This document shows, piece after piece, positions 7,954 through 15,515 of a stretch of 64,000 bases of DNA (position 1 is its first letter; the number at the start of each line of letters is the position of its first letter). The DNA lies in the NCBI RefSeq assembly GCF_000719115.1, contig NZ_JOEA01000004.1, positions 62,001 to 126,000 of the forward strand, in the 5' to 3' direction. The position numbers and the translations under genes are program-made. Source of the DNA: Lentzea albidocapillata. GTDB taxonomy: Bacteria > Actinomycetota > Actinomycetes > Mycobacteriales > Pseudonocardiaceae. A model generated the notes under the pieces. The model ran no database searches. It saw only the letters and a program-made list of their open reading frames with translations, and was not told the origin of the DNA.

Positions 7954-9339
7954 ATGACCTCGATCGACCCCGCAGAGCTGGAAGTCTGCCTGCGCGTGCT
8001 TGCCCAGGTCGAGGACCTGCCGGCGGAACACGACGACGCCGTGCGCGTCCGCCGGGCCACCGCGAAGATCTTCAAGGCCGCGAAGAAGTTCCGCAAAACC
8101 GAGCGCAAGGCCGCTGTCGTGGCCAACGACCGCGCCGTCACCGCGCTGACGGCCACCGGGTCGCCGGACCGCATCGACGACGAGACGCAGGGTCTTCCGC
8201 TCGTGTCGACGGCTCAGGGCGCCACGGCGGGCACGTTGCTGCGCGCCCGGTCCTGCTACACCTGCCGCACGAGGTTTGTCGAGGTAGACGCCTTCTACCA
8301 CAACCTCTGCCCCGCCTGTGCGGCCTTCAACCACGGCAAGCGCGACGCCCGCACGGACCTGACGGGCCGCAACGCGCTGCTGACCGGCGGGCGGGCGAAG
8401 ATCGGCATGTACATCGCGCTGCGGCTGCTGCGTGACGGCGCGCACACCACGATCACCACCCGGTTCCCCAAGGACGCGGCACGGCGGTTCGCCTCGATGC
8501 CCGACGCCGCCGACTGGATCGACCGGCTCAAGATCGTCGGCATCGACCTGCGCGACCCGTCCCAGGTGCTGGCGCTGGCCGACGAGGTGGCGTCCCGCGG
8601 GCCACTCGACGTTCTGATCAACAACGCCGCCCAGACCGTGCGCCGCTCCGCCAATGCGTACACGCCGCTGGCGCAGGCCGAGCACGAGGCGCTGACCGGG
8701 GACGCCCGCCGTCCCGAGCTGATCTCGTTCGGTGGCCACGGCCAGCTCGCGCTGCCCGGCACCGCCGTGCCCGAGGCGCACTCGGTGACGACGCTCGCGT
8801 TGATGGCGGGCTCGAAGGACATCGACGCGGGCGGCCTGGTGCCGGACACCGCGCCGGTCAACTCGTGGATCCAGAACGTCGAGGAGGTCGACCCGGTCGA
8901 GCTGCTGGAGGTGCAGCTCTGCAACTCGACGGCGCCGTTCCTGCTGATCTCGCGGCTGCGCGCCTCGATGGCGAAGTCGTCGTACCACCGCAAGTACGTG
9001 GTGAACGTGTCGGCGATGGAGGGCCAGTTCTCCCGCGCCTACAAGGGTTCCGGGCACCCGCACACGAACATGGCGAAGGCCGCGCTGAACATGTTGACGC
9101 GCACCAGCGCCGAGGAGATGCTGCAGGCCGACGGCATCCTGATGACGGCCGTCGACACGGGCTGGATCACCGACGAGCGCCCGCACCCGATGAAGATGCG
9201 GCTCGCCGAAGAGGGGTTCCACGCCCCGTTGGACCTGGTCGACGGCGCGGCGCGGGTGTACGACCCGATCGTGCGCGGCGAGGCCGGCGAGGACCTGTAC
9301 GGCTGCTTCTTGAAGGACTACGCGCCGTCGCCTTGGTGA
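7954..9339 (+). CDS. Short-chain dehydrogenase-like protein with N-terminal zinc ribbon
   Basis: 461 residues. The first ~95 are a helical extension; C101, C104, C119 and C122 form a CxxC/CxxC zinc ribbon; the SDR Rossmann domain follows (NALLTGGRAKIGMY, NNAAQTVRRS). The position of the catalytic YxxxK reads TNMAK, so lysine is kept but tyrosine is replaced by threonine, while the following AALNMLTRT helix is normal. A classical dehydrogenase mechanism is therefore doubtful; other large SDRs with this HTNMAK segment exist as I recall. Role unknown. Its stop codon lies inside a long perfect inverted repeat. Confidence 0.8.
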   Translation: MTSIDPAELEVCLRVLAQVEDLPAEHDDAVRVRRATAKIFKAAKKFRKTERKAAVVANDRAVTALTATGSPDRIDDETQGLPLVSTAQGATAGTLLRARSCYTCRTRFVEVDAFYHNLCPACAAFNHGKRDARTDLTGRNALLTGGRAKIGMYIALRLLRDGAHTTITTRFPKDAARRFASMPDAADWIDRLKIVGIDLRDPSQVLALADEVASRGPLDVLINNAAQTVRRSANAYTPLAQAEHEALTGDARRPELISFGGHGQLALPGTAVPEAHSVTTLALMAGSKDIDAGGLVPDTAPVNSWIQNVEEVDPVELLEVQLCNSTAPFLLISRLRASMAKSSYHRKYVVNVSAMEGQFSRAYKGSGHPHTNMAKAALNMLTRTSAEEMLQADGILMTAVDTGWITDERPHPMKMRLAEEGFHAPLDLVDGAARVYDPIVRGEAGEDLYGCFLKDYAPSPW

Positions 9340-9383
9340 GGTGTCGACACGCGAGCGCTTTTCTCGCGTGTCGACACCTCACC
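9335..9383. terminator. Perfect 21-bp inverted repeat overlapping the SDR stop codon
   Basis: Arms 9335-9355 and 9363-9383 are exact reverse complements, with a 7-nt loop (CGCTTTT). The arm starts two bases before the TGA stop at 9337-9339. No U-tract follows, which is common for actinobacterial terminators; it could equally be an operator or processing site because of its unusual length and perfection. Confidence 0.65.
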
Positions 9384-9490
9384 AACTCGGGCTTCTAGGA
9401 ATGTCACAGTGAGGTTGTTGCGAAACACGCGTCCGAGGTACCCGTCGGACGCACCCGAACGAGCTCTTTCGTCAGGTCAGAGGCGTATTT

Positions 9491-9504
9491 GAACACTTGT
9501 TCGA
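9491..9504 (+). promoter_or_regulatory. LexA-like SOS box upstream of ku
   Basis: GAACACTTGTTCGA at 9491-9504 fits the actinobacterial LexA consensus GAAC-RNNY-GTTC with a perfect GAAC/GTTC pair and correct 4-bp spacer (ACTT). It lies directly upstream of a TACTCAT -10-like sequence (9506-9512) and the ATG of ku at 9518, an ideal position for repression. Confidence 0.6.
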
Positions 9505-9517
9505 GTACTCATTTGTC

Positions 9518-10180
9518 ATGAGGACTGTGTGGCGGGGAGCACTTCGGTTCGGGATGTCGACGATGACGGTGCGGCTGGTGTCCGCGGCCACCGAACATCG
9601 CAGCAAGGTGCACCTGGTGCACCGCGAGGACAGTGGCCGTGTGCGCCACCAACAGGTGTGCGGTGAGTGTTCGTTGCGGCTGACGCCGGAGGACATCGGG
9701 CGGGGTTACGAGCTCGACGACGGCCGGATCGTGCAGATCGATCCGGGCGATCTGCCGGCGCCGGAGGACGGCGTGATCGACGTGCAGCAGTTCGCGCCGC
9801 AGGTCGACGTGGATCCGGTCGCGTTGCACCGCAGCTACTACGTGGAGCCGGACGACCTGGCCGTGCGGTCCTACGTGCTGTTGCGGGAGACGCTCGAGCG
9901 GACCAAGGCGGCCGCGATCGTGAAGTTCGCCTTGCGGAGCAGGGAAACGCTGGCCGCCATCCGGCCACAGCATGGTGTTCTGGTGCTGCACACGTTGTTA
10001 TGGCCCGACGAGGTCCGCGAGCCGCACTTCGCGTTCCTGCATCGGGACACCGAGGTGCGCACCGGCGAGCTGGCCGCGGCGGCGGCGTTGGTGCGGGCGC
10101 AGACGCGTCCGTTCCGGCCGCACGACTACCCGAACACGCACCACGAGGCGTTGCTGCACCTGGTGGAGGCGAACGTCTAG
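9518..10180 (+). CDS. ku: Ku protein of bacterial non-homologous end joining (short form)
   Basis: 220-residue Ku homologue: TVWRGALRFGMSTMTVRLVS at the N-terminus, then VHLVHREDSGRVRHQQVC, a GYELDDGRIVQIDPGDL segment and the C-terminal core ending EALLHLVEANV. Ku forms a homodimeric ring on DNA ends and recruits LigD. Bacterial Ku proteins are usually ~260-320 residues; this one stops right after the core and lacks the basic C-terminal extension. Start ATG 9518; no clear ribosome site, so the transcript may be leaderless behind the LexA-like box. No ligD in the window. A strong hairpin follows the gene. Confidence 0.88.
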   Translation: MRTVWRGALRFGMSTMTVRLVSAATEHRSKVHLVHREDSGRVRHQQVCGECSLRLTPEDIGRGYELDDGRIVQIDPGDLPAPEDGVIDVQQFAPQVDVDPVALHRSYYVEPDDLAVRSYVLLRETLERTKAAAIVKFALRSRETLAAIRPQHGVLVLHTLLWPDEVREPHFAFLHRDTEVRTGELAAAAALVRAQTRPFRPHDYPNTHHEALLHLVEANV

Positions 10181-10203
10181 GACGCGCTCCTGGTGGTGCG
10201 GGT

Positions 10204-10240
10204 GCGCGACCCGCGCGCCGGGGATGAACGCGGGTCGCGC
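10204..10240 (+). terminator. Hairpin terminator after ku
   Basis: Perfect 12-bp stem: GCGCGACCCGCG at 10204-10215 pairs with 10229-10240, 13-nt loop, 23 bp after the ku stop. Confidence 0.65.
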
Positions 10241-10338
10241 GCCCGTGCCGTCAGGGGGTTCTGAACTGTTCGGTGGTTTTGATCATGTGTGGTCGAACGT
10301 GTTCGTCTGTGGGCTGGGATACCCCTTCGCGGCGATGG

Positions 10339-10358
10339 GAACATGTGTTCGGTACGGT
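10339..10358 (+). promoter_or_regulatory. LexA-like box and adjacent -10 element upstream of tnpB
   Basis: GAACATGTGTTC at 10339-10350 is a perfect palindrome identical to the core of strong actinobacterial SOS boxes. Two bases later TACGGT (10353-10358) is a good -10, and 6 nt after it is the GTG at 10365, so the transcript would be leaderless and directly LexA-controlled. Confidence 0.6.
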
Positions 10359-10364
10359 CATCGG

Positions 10365-11720
10365 GTGTCGTCCGTGATCCAGGCGTACCGGTTCGCCCTG
10401 GACCCCAACTCCGGCCAGGAGCAGGCGTTGCGGTCGCATTGCGGTGGTCAGCGGCGCGCGTTCAACTGGGGCCTGGCGCGGATCAAGGCGAACCTGGACC
10501 AGCGGGCCGCCGAGAAGACTTACGGCGTGGCTGAGGACGAGCCGACGACGCCGGTGTCGTGGTCGGCCTACAGCCTGCGTAAGGACTGGAACCAAGCCAA
10601 GGACACGGTCGCGCCGTGGTGGGCTGAGAACTCGAAGGAAGCCTATTCATCCGGCCTGGCCAACCTCGCGACCGCGCTGGGCAACTGGGCGGACTCCAAG
10701 CGGGGTGAGAGGAAGGGCCACAGGTTCGGGTTCCCAAGGTTCAAGGGCAAGCGGTCCGGCCTGTCCTGCCGGTTCACCACCGGCGCGTTCGGACTCGCTG
10801 ACGACCGCCGGCACGTGAAGCTGCCCCGCATCGGGACGATCCGCACCCACGAGTCGACCCGCAAACTCGCCCGGCACGTCGAGCGCGGCACCGCCCGTAT
10901 CCGCTCGGCCACCGTGTCCTTGCGGGCCGGGCGGTGGTTCGTGTCGTTCTCCGTGGAGATCACCCGCGCCGACCCCGCGCCCGCACGGCTCGACAGCGTG
11001 GTGGGTATCGACCTGGGCGTGAAGTCGCTGGCCGTGCTGTCGACCGGCGAGACCGTCCCGAACCCGCGGCACCTGGAGACCGCGCTGCGGGAACTGCGAC
11101 GCCTGCAACGCCAGGCCGCGCGCCGTGTCGCCCCGGATCGGCGCACCCGTCAACAACCATCCGGCCGGTGGCGCAAGACCCAGGCCCGCATCACCCGCCT
11201 GCACGCCGCCGTCGCGAACGCCCGTCGGGATGGGCTGCACAAGCTCACCACCCGCCTGGCGCGCACCCACGGCGCCATGGTGATCGAAGATCTCAACGTG
11301 TCCGGCATGACGCGTAACCGGCGGCTGGCCCGGCATGTCGCCGGTGCCGGCATGGCTGAGCTGCGCCGCCAGATCGAGTACAAAGCCCGGTGGGCCGGCG
11401 CCCGGCTGCACGTCGCCGACCGCTGGTATCCCAGCTCCAAAACGTGTTCGGCCTGTGGCGTGGCGAAAGCCAAACTGCGCCTGTCCGAACGCACCTTCCG
11501 CTGCGACGCGTGTGGCCTGGTCCTGGACCGCGACCTCAACGCCGCACGCAACCTCGCCGCGCTCGTGCACCGCGAGACGTCCTCCCCGAGTTGCGGGGCG
11601 ACACAAAACGAGCCCGCTGGAAACCCACTTAAGACCCGCACCGCGCGGGCAACGGGTACGGCCACGGGAAGACCCGCCCCGGCGGGTCAACGCCGACGCC
11701 GCAAGGCGACGGCTGTCTGA
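10365..11720 (+). CDS. tnpB: TnpB, RNA-guided nuclease of an IS200/IS605-type element
   Basis: 451 residues with an intact RuvC-like nuclease: VVGIDLGVKSLAVL (first Asp), AMVIEDLNVSGM (Glu), DRDLNAARNLAAL (last Asp), and a zinc ribbon CSACG...CDACG between the last two. The N-terminal helical domain VIQAYRFALDPNSGQEQALR is normal. TnpB is the ancestor of Cas12 and cuts DNA guided by an RNA from the element's right end. No tnpA is present, so the element is solitary. Start GTG 10365 is chosen because TACGGT lies 6 nt upstream; ATG 10335 would place the LexA-like box inside the gene. Confidence 0.9.
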   Translation: MSSVIQAYRFALDPNSGQEQALRSHCGGQRRAFNWGLARIKANLDQRAAEKTYGVAEDEPTTPVSWSAYSLRKDWNQAKDTVAPWWAENSKEAYSSGLANLATALGNWADSKRGERKGHRFGFPRFKGKRSGLSCRFTTGAFGLADDRRHVKLPRIGTIRTHESTRKLARHVERGTARIRSATVSLRAGRWFVSFSVEITRADPAPARLDSVVGIDLGVKSLAVLSTGETVPNPRHLETALRELRRLQRQAARRVAPDRRTRQQPSGRWRKTQARITRLHAAVANARRDGLHKLTTRLARTHGAMVIEDLNVSGMTRNRRLARHVAGAGMAELRRQIEYKARWAGARLHVADRWYPSSKTCSACGVAKAKLRLSERTFRCDACGLVLDRDLNAARNLAALVHRETSSPSCGATQNEPAGNPLKTRTARATGTATGRPAPAGQRRRRKATAV

Positions 11721-11755
11721 ACCACGATGGACTCACGTTCACTCACACTTCAGAC
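11560..11755 (+). other. Candidate omega-RNA scaffold / right end of the tnpB element
   Basis: In characterised IS200/IS605 TnpB elements the guide RNA comes from the 3' end of tnpB and the element's right end. Here the 3' part of tnpB is rich in short GC hairpins (for example CCCGCACCGCGCGGG at 11635-11649 and GACCCGCCCCGGCGGGTC around 11672-11689), and GTCTGAA at 11715-11721 is inverted as TTCAGAC at 11749-11755. This marks a probable right end before the helicase gene. The exact boundary is not determined. Confidence 0.35.
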
Positions 11756-11777
11756 AACGGCGCTAGCATCGGCAGCC

Positions 11778-14648
11778 ATGCTCGCCAGCCCGTCCGATCT
11801 CGTCGACCTGCTCGAGTGCGAGCACCGCAGCTTCCTGGCTCGTGACGAACGGCAGGGCGACCCCGGCGAGCTCGTCAAGGCCGCTGAACGCACCGCCGCC
11901 GAGATGCGGGCCGGCGCGGACCTGGTCGAGAACGCCGTGTTCTTCGACGGTGTGTTCCACTGCACCGCTCAGACCCTCGTGCGCACGGCCGATGGCTACG
12001 AGCCGTGCGAAGAGGCCTCAGACGCCACTCCCTTGGCCGTGTTGTCGCTGGTCGCGGCGGCGCAGGCGCTGGATGCCTCGCGCGCGCACCTGATCATCGA
12101 CGGCCGCCGGACGTCTTTCCGCATCGCTGACTTCACTCCTCTGCTGGGGCGGTTGCGAACCCGGCTCGCGAAGCCCTCACCTGCACCGAAGCGGTCCTGG
12201 GGGGACGTGCGGGCGGCCTGCAACGGGTGCCGGTTCGCCCGTCACTGCGCCTCCGGTCGCGAGGAGGCCCGTGACCTGTCGCTCGTGGCCGGGCTTCGCG
12301 CTGACCAGCGGCGGAAGCTGGTTTCGGCCGGCATTGACACGATCGACGCGCTTGCGGCGACCGAAGACCGGCCCGCGACCCTCTCCCCCGCGTCCTTCAC
12401 GGCGCTGACCGCGCAGGCCCGGCTTCAGGTGCAGCAGGAACGCACGGGGGTCATCACCTACGAGGTCGTGGCGCCGGAGGCGTTGGCGAACCTGCCGGAG
12501 CCGGCCGAGGACGACGTGTTCCTGGAAGTCGACGGCGACACGTTCCGGACGCCGGGCTGGCAGGGGACGTTCGAGGAGTTCGTCGACCGGACACCAGCCG
12601 GCACGGTGTACCACTTCACGCCGCACGACCTCGCCGGACGGGCCGCACGGACGGCGACCAAAGAGTCCGAAGTGGACGAACTGGTGCGGCGCTGTGTCGA
12701 CCTGGGCGCGTTGACGCGGCGGGTGCTTCGAGTGTCCACTCGGGAGTACACGCTGCCGGCGCTGAAGCCGTTGCTGGACGACGAGATTCCCACTCGTGGC
12801 CTGCGGGATCTGTTGCACCGCGTCAAGGTCGAGCGGGAGATCGAGACCGCGCCGCCGCAGGAGCGCGACGAGACGGCGTTGGAGAAGGCGGCCGAGCGGG
12901 CGCGCCGGATGGCGGCGCTGACCGAGCCGTTGCTCGCCGAGGGGCACGCGTTGTTCGCGGCGACGGTCGGCTACCACCGGCGTGAGGCGAGTCCGGCGTG
13001 GGGTGACTACTTCCGGCAGGCTCTCGCGCCGATCTCCGACCTGGAGACGGATTCGAACTGCGCGGTGCCGATCACGCTCAAGGCCGAGGACTGGGTGCCT
13101 CCGGCCGGGCGGGTCCGGACGCACAAGCGGCAGGTGCACGCGCGGATCGACCCGGAACGCCCGCACCCGTTCGGTTCCGGCGAGCAGGTCCGGCTGCTCT
13201 ACCCCGGCAACGTGACGCGCAACGCCGTGGTGGCGGACGACAACCCGTACGAGCTGGTGCTGACCGAGAGCAACTCGCAGGAACACTCCGACCTGCCGAT
13301 CGCCGTGCTGCCGGGCAGTCCGGTGCCCGCGTCACCGAAGGACGAGGCCGTCGCGGAACTGGCCGAGCAGGCCGTCAGCCTGCTGCCGCTGCTCCCCCGC
13401 AACCCCGGCATCGACCTGTTGCTGCGCACACCGCCCGCACAACCGTTGCCACAGCACGACGACGTGGTGCAGGCCGTGATCAAGGCCGTCGACCAGCTCG
13501 ACGGCGGCACGCTGGCGGTGCAGGGACCGCCCGGCGCCGGCAAGACGTACCTCGCGACCAAGCTCGTGCGGCACCTGATCGACCAGGGCAAGACCGTCGC
13601 GGTGACTTCGACGTCGCACAAGGCCGTCGAGAACGTGCTGTCGAGCGTCGATCCGGACATCCCGATGGCCAAGCGCCCCAAGGAGAAGAAGCCCGAAGAG
13701 GGTCTCCCGTGGGACCAGCCGAAGAACAACGGCGCGCTGGCGCAGTGGCGCGAGGAACACCCGCAGGGGCACCTGGTCGGCGGCACGGCGTGGACGTTCT
13801 CCAACGCCGTGATCAAGGCGCAGCCGTTCGACGTGATGATCATCGACGAGGCCGGCCAGTTCGCTCTGGCCGACGCGGTGGCGGTGGCGACGGCCGCGCG
13901 CAACCTCGTGCTGCTGGGCGATCCGCAGCAGCTGCCGCAGGTCGTGCAGGGCGTGCACCCGCCCGGTTCGGACGCCTCGGCGCTCGGCCACCTCCTCGGC
14001 GACGCCGACGTCATTCCCGCGCATTTGGGCTACTTCCTGGCCGAGACGCGGCGGATGCACCCGGCGGTCTGTCGTCCCGTGTCCGAACTCTCCTATGCCG
14101 GACTGCTCCATTCGCACGAAACGGCCGCCCATCGGTCGATCTCCGGTATCGAGCCCGGGATCTACCTGCGCGAGGTCGACCACCGGCACAACATCACGTC
14201 GTCCGTCGAGGAAGCCGAGGCCGTGGTGGACACGGTGCGCGCGATCGTCGGTCGCACCTGGACGGACAACGGCGAAACGCGTGAACTGACCGACGCGGAC
14301 ATTCTCGTGGTGGCGCCCTACAACCTGCAGGTGCGGGTGATCCGGCGCCGGCTCGCCGATGCCGGGTTCACCGAGACCCGGGTGGGCACCGTGGACCGCT
14401 TCCAGGGCCAGGAAGCACCGGCCGTCATCATGTCGATGACGTCCTCGTCCACCGTCGACCTGCCGCGTGGCCTGGACTTTCTTCTGTCACGCAACAGATT
14501 GAACGTGGCCCTCTCCCGTGCCCAGACACTCGCCGTGATGATCTGCTCGCCACGGTTGCTGGACGCCGACGTGCGGGGCGTGGAACAGATGCGGTTGATC
14601 GCGGGCACGATCGGCCTGACCGAGAACATGAGGATCTATCCGTGGTGA
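11778..14648 (+). CDS. TM0106-family RecB-like/Dna2-type helicase with degenerate nuclease domain
   Basis: 956 residues. N-terminal RecB-like part starts ASPSDLVDLLECEHRSFL and has a cysteine group (ACNGCRFARHC) suggestive of an Fe-S or zinc site. The C-terminal half is a superfamily 1 helicase of UPF1/Dna2 type: Walker A GPPGAGKTY, IIDEAGQFA, GDPQQLPQ, VDRFQGQEA and NVALSRAQ. Where related proteins, as I recall them, carry RADFL and a D/E-x-K, this one reads CTAQTLVR and CEEASD, so the PD-(D/E)xK nuclease site appears lost. Start ATG 11778 with TAGCAT 8 nt upstream. Probable role in DNA repair. Confidence 0.8.
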   Translation: MLASPSDLVDLLECEHRSFLARDERQGDPGELVKAAERTAAEMRAGADLVENAVFFDGVFHCTAQTLVRTADGYEPCEEASDATPLAVLSLVAAAQALDASRAHLIIDGRRTSFRIADFTPLLGRLRTRLAKPSPAPKRSWGDVRAACNGCRFARHCASGREEARDLSLVAGLRADQRRKLVSAGIDTIDALAATEDRPATLSPASFTALTAQARLQVQQERTGVITYEVVAPEALANLPEPAEDDVFLEVDGDTFRTPGWQGTFEEFVDRTPAGTVYHFTPHDLAGRAARTATKESEVDELVRRCVDLGALTRRVLRVSTREYTLPALKPLLDDEIPTRGLRDLLHRVKVEREIETAPPQERDETALEKAAERARRMAALTEPLLAEGHALFAATVGYHRREASPAWGDYFRQALAPISDLETDSNCAVPITLKAEDWVPPAGRVRTHKRQVHARIDPERPHPFGSGEQVRLLYPGNVTRNAVVADDNPYELVLTESNSQEHSDLPIAVLPGSPVPASPKDEAVAELAEQAVSLLPLLPRNPGIDLLLRTPPAQPLPQHDDVVQAVIKAVDQLDGGTLAVQGPPGAGKTYLATKLVRHLIDQGKTVAVTSTSHKAVENVLSSVDPDIPMAKRPKEKKPEEGLPWDQPKNNGALAQWREEHPQGHLVGGTAWTFSNAVIKAQPFDVMIIDEAGQFALADAVAVATAARNLVLLGDPQQLPQVVQGVHPPGSDASALGHLLGDADVIPAHLGYFLAETRRMHPAVCRPVSELSYAGLLHSHETAAHRSISGIEPGIYLREVDHRHNITSSVEEAEAVVDTVRAIVGRTWTDNGETRELTDADILVVAPYNLQVRVIRRRLADAGFTETRVGTVDRFQGQEAPAVIMSMTSSSTVDLPRGLDFLLSRNRLNVALSRAQTLAVMICSPRLLDADVRGVEQMRLIAGTIGLTENMRIYPW

Positions 14649-14656
14649 CACCACGG
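14640..14656. terminator. Short hairpin between convergent genes
   Basis: CCGTGG at 14640-14645 pairs with CCACGG at 14651-14656 around a TGACA loop that contains the helicase stop codon. Weak, but well placed for both convergent genes. Confidence 0.35.
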
Positions 14657-14670
14657 CGTTGTTCAGCCCC

Positions 14671-15420
14671 CTAGAGGTCCAGCGCGGTCGCGGGCTCGTG
14701 GCCCTCGCGGATGAACCACTCGGTGCCGAACGCGTGCGCGAACGTGGGCTCGTCCAGCGACAGGAAGAACGACTGCTCGGGGATCTGTGAAGCGTGCGCG
14801 CGCATCGCCTGCCGCTTCACCTCCAGGTACTTCGAGACGTCGACGCCGACGTTGATCTCCGACTCCGGCACCGCGCCCTCACCGAGCGGCCCCGGATCCT
14901 CGATGCCGGCCATCCGGAACGCCTCGCGGAACTCCGACTCGCGCACCATCGCCTGGTAGACGGCCGGTGTGCCCGCGATCTCGGCTGCACGCATGCCGAC
15001 CCGGTGCGCCTGGACGTGGTCCGGGTGCCCGTAACCGCCGAAGCTGTCGTAGGTCAGGAACACCTTCGCGTCCTCCTCGACGAGGATCGCCGCGAGTTTC
15101 TGCGCCGCCTCCTCGACGTCCGCGGTCCAGAAAGAACCGGGCTGGTCGTTGAGCTCGTCGCCCATCATCCCGGAGTCGCGGTACCCCAGGAACTCCACGC
15201 GCGCGACCCCCAGCAGGTCCGCCGCCGCGTGCGTCTCCGCGACGCGGCGCTGCCAGAGTTCCTCGCCCTCCTCCAGGAAGTCCGGCACCTCCCCGGCCTC
15301 GCCGCGCGTCGCGACGACGAGCACGACCCGGTGTCCCTCCTCGAACGCCTTGCGCATCACGCCACCGGTCACGATGCACTCGTCGTCGGGATGGGCGTGG
15401 AAAGTCACCAGTGTGGCCAT
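14671..15420 (-). CDS. PIG-L/LmbE-family N-acetyl-sugar deacetylase
   Basis: 249-residue zinc-dependent deacetylase-like protein. The metal and catalytic motif FHAHPDDE is at residues 8-15 and the third histidine motif YGHPDHVQAHR is near 128-138. The family includes MshB and Mca of mycothiol metabolism as well as enzymes of natural-product pathways; this one is similar in length to those, but it lacks features I could use to assign it to either. Start ATG 15420. Monocistronic on the minus strand, with a strong hairpin between it and the downstream subtilase gene. Confidence 0.85.
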   Translation of the reverse strand: MATLVTFHAHPDDECIVTGGVMRKAFEEGHRVVLVVATRGEAGEVPDFLEEGEELWQRRVAETHAAADLLGVARVEFLGYRDSGMMGDELNDQPGSFWTADVEEAAQKLAAILVEEDAKVFLTYDSFGGYGHPDHVQAHRVGMRAAEIAGTPAVYQAMVRESEFREAFRMAGIEDPGPLGEGAVPESEINVGVDVSKYLEVKRQAMRAHASQIPEQSFFLSLDEPTFAHAFGTEWFIREGHEPATALDL

Positions 15421-15458
15421 GTCCGCGACGTTACCCGCGAGGTGCCCGGCACGTGAAA

Positions 15459-15497
15459 GGGCGGCGCTCCCCAGAGTCAGGCTGGGATGCGCCGCCC
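15459..15497. terminator. Hairpin between the subtilase and deacetylase genes
   Basis: GGGCGGCGC at 15459-15467 pairs perfectly with GCGCCGCCC at 15489-15497, with a nested CCCAG/CTGGG stem inside the loop. It lies just 3' of the subtilase stop codon and fits as its terminator. Confidence 0.65.
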
Positions 15498-15515
15498 CTC
15501 GGCGAACTCGTGGAG

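Noticed and set aside
10178..10215. Read-through of the ku stop codon to a longer C-terminus
   Set aside because: The reading frame after TAG does not resemble the known Ku C-terminal extension and runs into the terminator hairpin.
10295..10304. GAACGTGTTC palindrome upstream of tnpB as a second LexA box
   Set aside because: The half-sites are only 2 bp apart instead of 4, which does not fit LexA.
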